Assembly: GCA_937888905.1 (NCBI GenBank)
Contig: CALATA010000013.1
Coordinates: forward strand, 124,001-188,000
Source of the DNA: Terrimonas sp937888905
GTDB lineage: Bacteria > Bacteroidota > Bacteroidia > Chitinophagales > Chitinophagaceae
Length of the DNA stretch: 64,000 nt
Direction of reading: 5' to 3'
Shown in pieces: positions 8,552 through 17,884 of the stretch. The stretch's first letter is position 1; each line of letters opens with the position of its first letter. The translations under genes were made by a program, and so were the position numbers. The notes beneath the pieces were generated by a model. That model was given only the letters and a program-made list of their open reading frames with translations, was not told where the DNA came from and made no database searches.

Positions 8552-9153
8552 AAGTTGAAATGTGTGCCGACACCGAGTACAGTAGCACGTGGTTTATTCA
8601 CTCCATCGTGGATAGAAAAACGCAACTCGACATTTTTCTGCCGGCGGCCTGTTGCGAAACGCATACCAAAGTTGACCGCATGGCCAAAACTCGTAACGCT
8701 GCGATTTTGGGTATAATAATACAAATTGTCAGCATCATACTTTCTTTCCAAAAAATCACCATAGTGAAAACCAGCACCCACTCCCACAAATAGACCAAAG
8801 CGTTTTTTAGTTTCGCGGTTGGCTCCGGCTCCCCAGTTGAAATCGATCATCAGCGGAGCATTGACCATAAAATTGACATCATCATTGGAATCGTACTCCT
8901 CGAAATCACCGTCGTACGAATAACCACCGGAAAAGCCTACAGAGACTGGCAGGCCAACAGAAAGGGATATATTCTTTTTTTCCATGAAATGAAAACGGGG
9001 CGTGTAATTCAGCGCAGAGGAAAAAGTGAGATCGTTATCATCATTGGAAAGAAATCCGCAATGAGCGCTTAAACCCACCCCCTGCCGGAAGGTTTGTGAA
9101 TAAGCAGCGGAAACAAAAAGGCACAGGATTAATACAAGTAAAATACGTTTCAT
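8548..9153 (-). CDS. Small outer-membrane beta-barrel protein
   Basis: 201 residues with a clear Sec signal peptide (residues 1-19, ending in AAYSQ). The mature part alternates aromatic and polar residues in strand-like runs and ends in Phe ('GVGTHFNF'), as expected for an OmpA/OmpX-like or 'PorT-like' barrel of Bacteroidota. An acidic Asp/Glu-rich loop lies near residues 85-95. Specific function is unknown. The last codons overlap the stop of the convergent ypdA gene by four bases. Confidence 0.75.
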   Translation of the reverse strand: MKRILLVLILCLFVSAAYSQTFRQGVGLSAHCGFLSNDDNDLTFSSALNYTPRFHFMEKKNISLSVGLPVSVGFSGGYSYDGDFEEYDSNDDVNFMVNAPLMIDFNWGAGANRETKKRFGLFVGVGAGFHYGDFLERKYDADNLYYYTQNRSVTSFGHAVNFGMRFATGRRQKNVELRFSIHDGVNKPRATVLGVGTHFNF

Positions 9154-9191
9154 AATTTGAGTTTATTTTACTCAAGACAACCCTGAAAGCG

Positions 9192-9221
9192 AAAACCCTC
9201 GCCTGTGAGGACAAGGGTTTT
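9192..9221 (-). terminator. Terminator downstream of the thiolase gene
   Basis: An outer stem AAAACCCT / AGGGTTTT encloses an inner CTC/GAG pair and has T residues on both sides. It lies about 22 bases after the thiolase stop. Confidence 0.7.
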
Positions 9222-9243
9222 TGCTTTTAATAATATATTAACG

Positions 9244-10425
9244 TTAGTCGATATTTTCCAATACCAGCGCACTGGCACCACCACCACCGTTACAGATACC
9301 GGCCGCACCGTATTTAAATCCGTTTGCTTTCATTACATTGATCAGGGTAACCAGGATGCGCGCACCACTTGCACCGAGAGGGTGACCGATCGATACCGCA
9401 CCACCATGCATATTTACGCGCGCCGGATCAAGCTGGAGGCGGCGGCTGTTTTCAATACCTACCACCGCAAATGCTTCGTTGAGTTCCCAGCATTCGATAT
9501 CGCTCATTTGCAGGCCGGCTTTTTCCACCGCTTTGGGTACCGCCAGCGAAGGTGTGGTGGTGAACCATTCAGGTGCCTGTTCGGCATCGGCATAACCACG
9601 TATACGGGCAATTGGTTTCAAACCGAGTTCTTCCATTTTTTCCTTGCTAACCAATACCAATGCAGCAGCGCCGTCGTTCAGGGTTGATGCGTTGGCGGCA
9701 GTAACGCTGCCGTCTTTCTGAAACGCGGGGCTCAGCGCAGGTATTTTATCAAATTTTACGTTCCAGGGTTCTTCGTCTTTTGCTACGACTACGGGATCGC
9801 CTTTGCGTTGGGGAATTTCAACGGAGATCACTTCGTTGGCAAATTTGCCGGCTTCCCAGGCGCCCTGGCTGCGCTGGTAGCTGCTGATGGCAAATGCATC
9901 CTGCTCCTCGCGTGTGATACCACATTCGCGTGCGCATAGTTCGGCGGCATTGCCCATTGCTTTGCCATCGTATACATCGGTAAGGCCATCTTTCACCAAA
10001 CCATCTACCAATTGTGTATTACCATATTTATTACCCCAGCGGAGATTTTCCGTATAAAACGGCACGTTGCTCATGCTTTCCATACCACCGGCTACCACAA
10101 TGTCGGCATCACCGAGCGCAATGCTCTGCGCCGCCTGTGACACCGCTTTCATGCCGCTGGCGCAAACTTTATTGACCGTCGTGCAATTCACCTGATCGGG
10201 CAGTCCGGCAAATTTCGCAGCCTGACGTGCAGGTGCCTGTCCGAGATTGGCCTGGATTACACAGCCCATCAATACGTCCTGCACTTGTTCAGGTTTCAAT
10301 CCTGCACGTTCTACCGCACCGCGGATAGCAGCAGCACCCAATTGTGTAGCCGTTAAAGATTTCAGTGCCCCACCAAAACTTCCGATGGGTGTGCGTACAG
10401 CAGCAACAACATAAATTTCTTTCAT
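9244..10425 (-). CDS. Acetyl-CoA C-acetyltransferase (thiolase)
   Basis: 393 residues, the normal size of a biosynthetic or degradative thiolase. The acyl-accepting Cys88 lies in 'NKVCASGMKAV', the 'GHPLGASGAR' histidine motif is near 350, and the C-terminal catalytic 'CNGGGGASA' is near 380. It condenses two acetyl-CoA to acetoacetyl-CoA or runs in reverse. No other fatty-acid or polyhydroxybutyrate genes are adjacent, so the pathway is open. It is a monocistronic minus-strand gene ended by a hairpin. Confidence 0.93.
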   Translation of the reverse strand: MKEIYVVAAVRTPIGSFGGALKSLTATQLGAAAIRGAVERAGLKPEQVQDVLMGCVIQANLGQAPARQAAKFAGLPDQVNCTTVNKVCASGMKAVSQAAQSIALGDADIVVAGGMESMSNVPFYTENLRWGNKYGNTQLVDGLVKDGLTDVYDGKAMGNAAELCARECGITREEQDAFAISSYQRSQGAWEAGKFANEVISVEIPQRKGDPVVVAKDEEPWNVKFDKIPALSPAFQKDGSVTAANASTLNDGAAALVLVSKEKMEELGLKPIARIRGYADAEQAPEWFTTTPSLAVPKAVEKAGLQMSDIECWELNEAFAVVGIENSRRLQLDPARVNMHGGAVSIGHPLGASGARILVTLINVMKANGFKYGAAGICNGGGGASALVLENID

Positions 10426-10429
10426 ATAG

Positions 10430-10763
10430 CGAAAGGATTTTTAAAATTTGAGGATGCTAAGATAACACTTGTTAGTGCAATACGGAAATGTGTCCGAAAG
10501 TACGTAGCCTGCGGCTACCGCACTTTCGGAATGTGAAAATATGTAAATGTGGAAATGGGGTTTTTAATTCATGCATTCATCGCTTTTTCATTTGCGCATT
10601 TTCACATCTGCACATTTTTCCGCAGGAAAATCTTCCATCACATCAGTAAAACTTAACATTGACAACAGCTATGCTCTGTCGTTAGTTTTAACCCAGTTTT
10701 ACCAAAACCAGTGCTTCACACCTGTAAGCACTTATTCTAACGATTCAATAAACTTCAACTATT
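10430..10763. other. Intergenic region before susC
   Basis: About 330 bases without a gene. It contains a near-perfect palindrome (10494-10529), AT-rich 'CACATTT'-type low-complexity strings (10530-10560 and 10583-10620), and a small GTGCTT/AAGCAC hairpin at 10711-10731 that may sit in the susC leader. No anti-sigma or sigma-factor gene precedes susC. Confidence 0.55.
10494..10529. repeat. Intergenic palindrome
   Basis: CCGAAAGT..GTAGCC-TGC-GGCTAC..ACTTTCGG forms a long hairpin with two 6-8 bp arms. It is flanked by 'ATGTGGAAATG'-type strings like those found near 222-376, so it looks like a dispersed intergenic element rather than a terminator (no T run follows). Confidence 0.6.
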
Positions 10764-13700
10764 ATGAAGCGGATGCTGCTTGCCATTGGGTACGGACTTT
10801 TTATGCACGTACCTGCCCAGGCCTCTCCCGGTTTTATCGACGATCATTACACGTATGACCGGTTCTATTTCCAGGAAAAAATTATCAACGGAAAAATCAC
10901 CAATGATCGCGGCGAGCCGCTCTCCGGCGTAGCTGTGCAGATCAAAGGCACTACAAAAAGTACACTCAGTAAGGAAGATGGAAGTTTCTCCATTGCAGCA
11001 GACCAGTTTCCCGCCATACTCACATTTTCTTATGTGGGAATGGAAGCGAAAGAAGTGAACGTAACCAGCACCGCCGATGTACAGGTGCAGCTCAAGACCC
11101 TTGAAAATACAATGGACGATGTGGTAGTGGTCGGTTATACCACGCAGAAAAAAGTAAACCTCACCGGCTCTGTCAGCAGCGTGTCCGGAGCTACGCTCAG
11201 CCAGCGCCCCGCTCCCACCACCACCAACCTTTTACAGGGAAGAGTAACGGGTTTGCAGGTAGTGCAACCTTCAGGACAACCGGGCCGTGATGAAGCTTCC
11301 TTGTTGATACGTGGCCGCGGTTCTTTCCAAACGGCCAGTTCACCACTTGTACTGATAGATGGTGTGGTGGGTTCGCTCGGCAACCTCTCACCCGATGACG
11401 TGGAAAACGTAACCGTATTAAAAGATGCGGCTTCCGCTTCCATCTATGGCGCACGCGCCGCTAATGGTGTGATACTCGTTACCACACGAAAAGGCCGCAA
11501 AGGACAACCCGTTATCAGCTATCGTTTCAACATCGCACGACACAACGCAACGGAGTTGCCCGACTTCATTACCAACTCGGTGGAATACATGGAAATGTAC
11601 CGCAAAGCCGCGATCCGCCAGGGTTTGCCCGAAATCTATACACAGGCACGCATCGATGCGTATAAAAATTCCACCGACCGTAACCTGTATCCCAATTTCG
11701 ATTACGTAGATTATTATGTCAATCCGGCAACCGTTACCAATCACAACCTTTCCGTTTCCGGTGGCAGTGATAAAAGCACGTATAATTTTTCTTTGAGTTA
11801 TCTCGATCAGGACGGTTTGTTGCCGGTATACAATTTCAAACGTTACAATGCCTTATTAAACTACAGTAATCAACTCAGCAAATCGATCACATTCGGCACC
11901 TCGGTGAACGTAACTTATAAAAACCGTACGGACCCGCCGTTTCTGAACGACAACATGATGTTGCTGATCTATGCCGCAGGTCCGTTGTATGGCCCTTATC
12001 TTCCTGATGGCAGCGGCCGCATTGCGCAGCGTGCCTACCAGAATGAAGGCCGTAACCGCAACCCCGCTACGGTATTTGCCATGGGTTATCAAAATACCAA
12101 AGAGTATAACCTTAACGGACAAGCCTACCTTGATATCAAATTGTTCAAAGGCCTTACCTGGTCTTCCAAAGTAGCCGTGAACTATATCGATGAATATTAT
12201 AAAATGTACCAGCGGCCTGTAAATACTTATCTGCTGCAGGAAAGGGAAACGAATGGCGATTACAAATTTTTCGACAATGGTCCGCCCGATATCCTGGGTG
12301 TTACGGATCAATACAGTAAGATCATTCAGCCAACGGTATACAGCACCCTGCGTTACGAAAAACGTATCGGCGATCATCAGATCGGTGCGCTCGCGGGTTA
12401 TGAACAATTGTATTACCGCTACCAAACGCTGCGGGCCAACCGTCCCAACAGTGCGTTTCCCAACCTCACGGAGCTAAGCGGTTATTCGCCTACGAACCAG
12501 ACCTTGTTCAATACTTCTCCGCGTCTGGCAGGCATCGGTACCAATCCGGCGGAATGGGCGATGCAGTCTTTTTTCGGCCGTGTCAATTATGATTTCAAAG
12601 GAAAATATTTGTTGGAAGCCAACCTGCGCTATGACGGTACCTCCAAAGTATCGCCTGATTACCGCTGGGGCGTATTTCCATCCTTCTCTGTTGGCTGGAG
12701 AGCTTCGCAGGAAGATTTTATCAGGGACAATTTTAGCTGGATCAGCGACCTGAAACTGCGCGGTTCTTATGGTACACTGGGCAACCAGGACATCAGCACT
12801 TACGCCTATCAACGTATTCTGACAACGGATAATATCGGATATCCTTTCGGCAATACCTCCCTTACACAAGGTGCCGTGCTCAATACACTCGTAGATCAAA
12901 GCGTACGTTGGGAATCCACCCGCGTGCTTGATCTTGGTTTTGATCTCGAGATCAAACGCGGGCTGTTGGGTATCACCTTCGACTGGTTCCGCAAAACAAC
13001 CTCCGACATTCTCGCCAATCAACCGATTCCTTCGAGTCTGGGCCTGAGTGCGCCTATCGCCAACGACGGACGTTTGCGCAACCAGGGCGTGGAGTTGGAA
13101 CTTCGCCACCAAAACACGATCGGCAAAGTAGGCTATGGCGTAAACGGATTGATTTCGATGGTAAAAAATAAAGTGTTGTACATCCGCACACCGAGCATCG
13201 GTTCCAATATCCGCCGTACCGGCGATGAATACGATGCGCATTATCTCTATATATGGGATGGTATTTTCCAGGTGGAAGACATCGGCAATCCGAGAGTTCC
13301 CGTGCATGCACTCAACCCCAACCCCAAACCCGGCGACCTCAAAATGAAGGACCTCAATGGTGATGGCGTGGTAGATGCCAATGACCGCAAAGTAGTGAAG
13401 GGTGCTTATCCCAATATCACTTATTCATTCGGCTTCAATGTTGACTATGCAGGATTTGGGCTGACCGGATTTTTCCAGGGTGTGGAAGGCACGGCAGCGC
13501 GCGTGAATAACTGGGGCATCGATCCGTTTATGCAGGGAACGGCGCCCACTACGAAGTGGCGCAATGCATGGACACCGGAAAACCGCAGCAACACGATGCC
13601 CGCTATGTATATTTCAGGTTACCAGGGCGTGGCCAACTATTCAGGCAGTACCTATTACCTGATGAACTCCTCTTACCTGCGTTTGAAAAATATCATGTTG

Positions 13701-13892
13701 TCCTACACATTCGGTAAGTCGATCATTTCCCGCATCCGCGCAAGCAACCTGATGGTGTATGTATCGGCCGACAACCTGCTCACTTTTACGAAGTATGAAG
13801 GCGGCGATCCGGAGAGAGCGGGTCTCACCGGCAACTTCGCGCAATATCCACAGGTAAAAATTTTCAACGCAGGCATCAACATCAAGTTCTAA
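10764..13892 (+). CDS. SusC/RagA-type TonB-dependent outer-membrane transporter
   Basis: 1042 residues. A signal peptide (about 1-20) is followed by a carboxypeptidase-D-like domain (roughly 37-115, 'GKITNDRGEPLSGVAVQIKG'), then the plug domain with the SusC hallmark 'DDVVVVGYTTQKKVNLTGSV' (about 117-136) and a C-terminal barrel ending in Phe ('GINIKF'). It imports an oligosaccharide or other large nutrient with energy from TonB and pairs with the SusD-like lipoprotein that begins 21 bases downstream. No glycoside hydrolase or regulator is adjacent, so the substrate cannot be inferred. Confidence 0.95.
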   Translation: MKRMLLAIGYGLFMHVPAQASPGFIDDHYTYDRFYFQEKIINGKITNDRGEPLSGVAVQIKGTTKSTLSKEDGSFSIAADQFPAILTFSYVGMEAKEVNVTSTADVQVQLKTLENTMDDVVVVGYTTQKKVNLTGSVSSVSGATLSQRPAPTTTNLLQGRVTGLQVVQPSGQPGRDEASLLIRGRGSFQTASSPLVLIDGVVGSLGNLSPDDVENVTVLKDAASASIYGARAANGVILVTTRKGRKGQPVISYRFNIARHNATELPDFITNSVEYMEMYRKAAIRQGLPEIYTQARIDAYKNSTDRNLYPNFDYVDYYVNPATVTNHNLSVSGGSDKSTYNFSLSYLDQDGLLPVYNFKRYNALLNYSNQLSKSITFGTSVNVTYKNRTDPPFLNDNMMLLIYAAGPLYGPYLPDGSGRIAQRAYQNEGRNRNPATVFAMGYQNTKEYNLNGQAYLDIKLFKGLTWSSKVAVNYIDEYYKMYQRPVNTYLLQERETNGDYKFFDNGPPDILGVTDQYSKIIQPTVYSTLRYEKRIGDHQIGALAGYEQLYYRYQTLRANRPNSAFPNLTELSGYSPTNQTLFNTSPRLAGIGTNPAEWAMQSFFGRVNYDFKGKYLLEANLRYDGTSKVSPDYRWGVFPSFSVGWRASQEDFIRDNFSWISDLKLRGSYGTLGNQDISTYAYQRILTTDNIGYPFGNTSLTQGAVLNTLVDQSVRWESTRVLDLGFDLEIKRGLLGITFDWFRKTTSDILANQPIPSSLGLSAPIANDGRLRNQGVELELRHQNTIGKVGYGVNGLISMVKNKVLYIRTPSIGSNIRRTGDEYDAHYLYIWDGIFQVEDIGNPRVPVHALNPNPKPGDLKMKDLNGDGVVDANDRKVVKGAYPNITYSFGFNVDYAGFGLTGFFQGVEGTAARVNNWGIDPFMQGTAPTTKWRNAWTPENRSNTMPAMYISGYQGVANYSGSTYYLMNSSYLRLKNIMLSYTFGKSIISRIRASNLMVYVSADNLLTFTKYEGGDPERAGLTGNFAQYPQVKIFNAGINIKF

Positions 13893-13913
13893 CCATTGCA
13901 AAACCATTCTAAA

Positions 13914-15449
13914 ATGAAACGATTATTTTTTCCCCTATATATTCTTGCCTGTACAAGCTTGGTACTGACCGGCTGCAGCAAAGGATTTCTTGACCGTAAT
14001 CCGGAGAACAGTGTGTCGAGCGAAATTTTCTGGAACTCTGAAACCGATGTGCAAACTGCATTAGCCGGTGTGTATTCGCGACTTCAGCAAAACTTTCTCG
14101 GTTACGAACGTGTATACCTTGAGGGTCTTTCCGACAATGCATTCCTGGATAATAATTCCAACCAGGGCAATATGCAAACGATGAGCACCGGCAACTTATC
14201 CGCCGCCACCGGTGGCGCGTTGAACAATATGTATTCAACGCCGTACAGAGCGATCGCTTCCTGTAACTTTTTCCTGGACAATGTAGACAAAGCACCGATC
14301 ACGGATGCGCAGAAAGATCTGTACAAAGCAGAAGTTCGTTTTATCCGCGCCCTCGCCTACTTCGACCTGGTACAGCTTTTTGGAGGTGTGGTGGTTTATA
14401 CGTCAACGCCGGCTAATGCAGAAGCGGCCAAAATTGCCAAGAGCAGCAAAGAAGACGTGTATCGGCTGATAGAAGACGATCTCGATTTTGCCATCTCAAA
14501 ATTACCCGAGATCAAATACAACGGGCATGCGGTAAAAGGCAGTGCGCAGGGATTGAAAGCACGCGTATTGATCACGCAGCAAAAATTCGACGCAGCCATT
14601 CCTTTACTCGAAGCTGTGATGAGCTCGGGTAATTTCGGCTTATCCAACAACTATGCGTCGATTTTCAAAACAGCCGGTCAGTCGAATGCAGCGGTGAATA
14701 CGGAGATACTTTTTTCCACCCAATACCTGGCCCCCAACAATATCCAGCGCGCCAACCAGGGCATGGACATCGAACTTGGCTGGTTCTCGCTCATTCAACC
14801 TTACCGCAACCTGGTAGATGAATACGAAGCAACGGACGGTCTGCCGATCAGCGAATCACCTTTGTACAATCCGGCCACGCCTTACAACAACCGCGATCCG
14901 CGGCTCAACCTTACACTCAAACTGCCGGGAGAAGTATGGACCAATCCTGCCGGTACGGTATGGAGCGGCAGTTATGTATCGCAGACTGGTTTTATCATGG
15001 AAAAATATGTAGACCTCTCCCGTGCGCCATTTACAACCAACACGGCCAATGCAACGGACCAGGATTATGTTCACCTGAGATATGCGGATATCCTGCTGAT
15101 GTATGCGGAAGCGCGTAATGAAGTAACCGGACCTGTGGCTGCGGCTTATGATGCAATAGATGCGGTACGTGCAAGACCTGGTGTGACTATGCCTGCCGTC
15201 AACCGCACCCGCTACAACACCAAAGAATTGCTGCGTGAATATATCCGTCACGAGCGCCGGGTAGAGCTGGCCTTGGAAGGTCAACGGTACTTTGACCTGA
15301 AGCGTTGGAATATTGCACATACTAAGCTGCCAACACTGCAGCAACCAGCCGGCACACCGTTGAAATTTGAAACGAAAAATTATGTATTACCGTTCCAGCA
15401 GGCAGAGCTGGACAACAATCCGAGACTGGTACAAAATCCCGGATACTGA
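13914..15449 (+). CDS. SusD/RagB-family nutrient-binding lipoprotein
   Basis: 511 residues. The ATG at 13914 gives a lipoprotein signal with a lipobox ending LTGC, so the mature protein is anchored through Cys about 21; a TTG frame 18 bases earlier is ignored. The start 'KGFLDRNPENSVSSEIFW' and the C-terminal 'YFDLKRWN' segment are typical of SusD/RagB, whose TPR-like helices cap the SusC barrel as a lid. It is the second gene of a two-gene unit with susC and is followed by a hairpin terminator. Confidence 0.95.
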   Translation: MKRLFFPLYILACTSLVLTGCSKGFLDRNPENSVSSEIFWNSETDVQTALAGVYSRLQQNFLGYERVYLEGLSDNAFLDNNSNQGNMQTMSTGNLSAATGGALNNMYSTPYRAIASCNFFLDNVDKAPITDAQKDLYKAEVRFIRALAYFDLVQLFGGVVVYTSTPANAEAAKIAKSSKEDVYRLIEDDLDFAISKLPEIKYNGHAVKGSAQGLKARVLITQQKFDAAIPLLEAVMSSGNFGLSNNYASIFKTAGQSNAAVNTEILFSTQYLAPNNIQRANQGMDIELGWFSLIQPYRNLVDEYEATDGLPISESPLYNPATPYNNRDPRLNLTLKLPGEVWTNPAGTVWSGSYVSQTGFIMEKYVDLSRAPFTTNTANATDQDYVHLRYADILLMYAEARNEVTGPVAAAYDAIDAVRARPGVTMPAVNRTRYNTKELLREYIRHERRVELALEGQRYFDLKRWNIAHTKLPTLQQPAGTPLKFETKNYVLPFQQAELDNNPRLVQNPGY

Positions 15450-15481
15450 TTTAGTTTTTTTTATCTTTCATATGGCATAGT

Positions 15482-15510
15482 AAGGGGCAACGGTTCTCCG
15501 TAGGCCCCTT
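15482..15510. terminator. Bidirectional terminator between susD and DUF983 gene
   Basis: AAGGGGC / GCCCCTT outer stem with an inner CGG-TTCT-CCG hairpin. It lies between two convergent genes and has T-rich flanks on the plus side. Confidence 0.75.
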
Positions 15511-15518
15511 CATTTTTG

Positions 15519-15992
15519 CTACCAGTTATTTTTCTGGTCGTCGTTCAGCCGCTCGGGTTTGGTAGCGGGAGTGGTACGCCAGTCGGGATCATAACTCACA
15601 AAAAAGAAAATCCACAATGAACGTCCGAGGCGCATTAATAAAGGCTGCATGAGCAGCAATAAAACGGCATTAAACCCAAGCCAGTAAACAAACCGGTTGT
15701 CATATAAACCCAGGCCGACGATCAGCCACCATCCGATGAGCGAGGCCACGCTTAAAGCAATAGAAAGCGCATAACTCACATAACTGGAACCGTAATAAAA
15801 GCCCACTTCAAGATCGAAATACTGACCGCAAACGGGACAGGTCTCGTGCATCTTCAACGTCTGTCGCAGGCGATAGGGATTTTTGGAAACGAACATATCA
15901 CCCCGGCGACAGCGGGGACACTTGCAGCGCAGCGCATTCAGGGCGCTGGGACGGACATCGGGAGCATTTATGCTCAATTCTTTATCAGACAT
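15519..15992 (-). CDS. DUF983 family membrane protein
   Basis: 157 residues from the ATG at 15992. A zinc-ribbon-like pair of motifs comes first (CKCPRCRRG near 20-28 and CPVCGQYF near 50-57), then 'DLEVGFYYGSSYVSYALS' and two hydrophobic segments (about 70-95 and 100-120). This is the DUF983 arrangement, of unknown function. The gene starts inside the end of the upstream AraC regulator gene (8-base overlap), so the two are probably one operon and may be functionally linked. Confidence 0.85.
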   Translation of the reverse strand: MSDKELSINAPDVRPSALNALRCKCPRCRRGDMFVSKNPYRLRQTLKMHETCPVCGQYFDLEVGFYYGSSYVSYALSIALSVASLIGWWLIVGLGLYDNRFVYWLGFNAVLLLLMQPLLMRLGRSLWIFFFVSYDPDWRTTPATKPERLNDDQKNNW

Positions 15993-16860
15993 GTGTAAAC
16001 TGTTTTCTGAATGAATCCGGCGTAACACCGGTGTACTTCCGGAAGAAACGGTTGAAATAGGAATTGTCCTGGAAATTCAACTCGTAAGCGATCTCTGTTA
16101 CGCTCATGTCGGCATTCACGAGCAGGCGTTTTGCCTCAAGCAATATCCTGTCGCGGATCAATTCGCCGGCCGTTTTGCCAAGCAAATCCTGACAAAGCGC
16201 ATTGAGGTGATTGGGCGTGACGTATAACAGATCGGCGTATTCTTTAGGTAGCCGGATCGTTTTATAATACTGATTAATGAGACTTCTGAAATTAGCGAGT
16301 AAGGTTTGTTTATGACGCGGCAATCCCTGTGTCGGCTTCTTAGCACAATGTTCGCGTACGAGCAGGAAGAGCTGCAGCAATAAAACCCGCAGCAGGTCGC
16401 GGTCTGCGGTGACGTGTTGTTCAAGCATTTGCTGAAAAAGTTTGACAGCCGTTTCCCGGATGAGGGGAGGCAACTGGCAAACGCTGTCTTCGCTGTGTCC
16501 GCCAAAAAAGCTGAACTTCTCGAGATAATCGGGATTCAGTAAAAAAGTACGGAAAAAGTTTTCGGAGAAATTGATGATATAACCGTCGGTTTCTCCTTTG
16601 AAATGCCAACTGTGGACCTGCCCGGGTGCCATAAAATAGATCTGCCCGGCCCTGACATCGAACCGGTCGAAATCGATGGAATGCGTGCCGCTTCCTTTGG
16701 AAAAAAAGACGAGGTGGTAGAAAGAATGTCCGTGTGCGTGATGGAGGTTGTCGTAATGCCGCCGGATATAATCAGCAAACCGCTCGATGAAGAAGTCGTC
16801 CTGGTGATGGTCGTGCGCCAGGGTGCAAATATCGTAAACGGGGATTTTCTTGCGGGGCAT
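15985..16860 (-). CDS. AraC-family transcriptional regulator
   Basis: 291 residues. The N-terminal part is a cupin-like sensor domain with a His-rich start ('HHAHGHSFYHLVFF') and 'GQIYFMAPGQVHSWHF' at about 72-87. The C-terminal 100 residues are the double helix-turn-helix of AraC proteins ('SVTEIAYELNFQDNSYFNRFFRKYTGVTPDSFRK'-type pattern around 247-285). It probably responds to a small ligand, unknown here. The gene overlaps the DUF983 gene downstream. Confidence 0.92.
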   Translation of the reverse strand: MPRKKIPVYDICTLAHDHHQDDFFIERFADYIRRHYDNLHHAHGHSFYHLVFFSKGSGTHSIDFDRFDVRAGQIYFMAPGQVHSWHFKGETDGYIINFSENFFRTFLLNPDYLEKFSFFGGHSEDSVCQLPPLIRETAVKLFQQMLEQHVTADRDLLRVLLLQLFLLVREHCAKKPTQGLPRHKQTLLANFRSLINQYYKTIRLPKEYADLLYVTPNHLNALCQDLLGKTAGELIRDRILLEAKRLLVNADMSVTEIAYELNFQDNSYFNRFFRKYTGVTPDSFRKQFTHV

Positions 16861-17139
16861 AAGAGCTTGTGATTATGGTACAAAATTACATTATTACCGG
16901 TAGGCATAGAGAGGAAGATCGGGGAAAATATGGTACTTTTTACTGAATCAAGGTGTAAGGCCTAAGGAGTAAGGTTTAAGGTTAGGTAGCAGGTTATAGG
17001 TTTTCGCGGTCTCTGTTTATTTGCGTAAACCTGCGCCTATTTGACGCAAAGCCGCAAAGAGATGAAGGCGCAAAGATTGACTTATTCACCATTGACCATT
17101 CACCATTTTGAATTAAACTTAAGCATTTAACATCCGGCT
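16861..17139. other. Low-complexity intergenic DNA
   Basis: No gene. The stretch holds loose repeats such as 'AAGGTTTAAGGTTAGGTAGC', 'GACGCAAAGCCGCAAAG' and a 'CACCATTGACCATTCACCA' string at about 17087-17106, of the same kind as at 31661-31720. Confidence 0.55.
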
Positions 17140-17265
17140 ACCGGTTATCGGTGGGCCTATCTTGCCGGTGTAGTAAACGGTTGGATTAAATTGATAGAAG
17201 AATTCTGCAACTGACGATAGGCTCTACCTGCTACAATTAAGCCGCAGTTAAGCTGCGGCTTTTCC
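17140..17265 (+). ncRNA. Candidate structured small RNA with its own terminator
   Basis: A 9-bp long-range pairing joins GGGCCTATC (about 17153-17161) with GATAGGCTC (17216-17224), extended by GGT/ACC across a one-base bulge. A classic terminator follows: AAGCCGCAG / CTGCGGCTT (17239-17261) with a T run. No open reading frame feeds this plus-strand terminator; both neighbours are transcribed on the minus strand. No known RNA family could be assigned by eye. Confidence 0.35.
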
Positions 17266-17359
17266 CTTCGAGAGGCCGAAGTATTGGGCCACCCTTCGCC
17301 GACTCACTCATTCACTTATTCACTTATTGACTTATTGACTCCCGAGACTTCGGGATGAC
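17264..17359. repeat. Copy 2 of the ~100-bp intergenic repeat
   Basis: Inverted relative to copy 1 at 2717-2820. Both share the CCCGAAG..CTCGGG hairpin, the AATAAG/GTCAATAAG strings and a CTTCGGCC..CGAAGGG end. It abuts the minus-strand DUF4268 gene's stop side. Confidence 0.75.
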
Positions 17360-17373
17360 GATTCACCATTCAC

Positions 17374-17826
17374 CTACTCAAACCCATCCCTCACAAGATC
17401 CCAGAAAGCATCTAGCGCAATAATGCGAGGTTTGAAAAAGGAAATGATACGCGGCCAGTCGTCTGTTTTGAAGATATTGACACCCGGCAAGGTGGTGCGG
17501 ATCGTACTCACCAATTTGCCATCTTCATCGTATTGATGCAGTTGCCAGTCCCAGCTTTCTTCCGTATGTGATTCGAGAATTTTCTGCAGGGCTTTGAACT
17601 GATCAAAGTAAAGCGCCTGCCATTCCGGATCGGGATGGCGTATTTCTATACCAATGGATGCCTGCTGACGACCGGCATCCAGCCGGAAAAACAGGTGACG
17701 GATACCGGTTTTGTAATTGAGCCAGTTGATGGTATCACCGGATGCGCCGGGCACGGGACGCATGTATTGACCAAATCGCGTCCAGAAGTCCCTTTTGATC
17801 TGTGCGGCTTCTTCACGTGAGTACAT
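17374..17826 (-). CDS. DUF4268 domain protein
   Basis: 150 residues from the ATG at 17826 ('MYSREEAAQIKRDFWTRFGQ'). The pattern of a FWTRFGQYM start, 'WLNYKTGIRHLFFRLDA' and IGIEI strand matches DUF4268, found at the C-terminus of some restriction-associated proteins or, as here, alone. Function unknown. It is divergent from the sorbosone-dehydrogenase-like gene. The longer reading frame upstream is not used because it would add an unrelated N-terminus. Confidence 0.75.
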   Translation of the reverse strand: MYSREEAAQIKRDFWTRFGQYMRPVPGASGDTINWLNYKTGIRHLFFRLDAGRQQASIGIEIRHPDPEWQALYFDQFKALQKILESHTEESWDWQLHQYDEDGKLVSTIRTTLPGVNIFKTDDWPRIISFFKPRIIALDAFWDLVRDGFE

Positions 17827-17884
17827 GCTGCAAGTTAGGCTTATGGCATTATTTTGGCCGCCTAAATAGCTGTATCTTAAAAAA

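Noticed and set aside
12474..13307. A 277-residue minus-strand frame within susC
   Set aside because: Antisense to a clear SusC coding sequence; no signal or domain.
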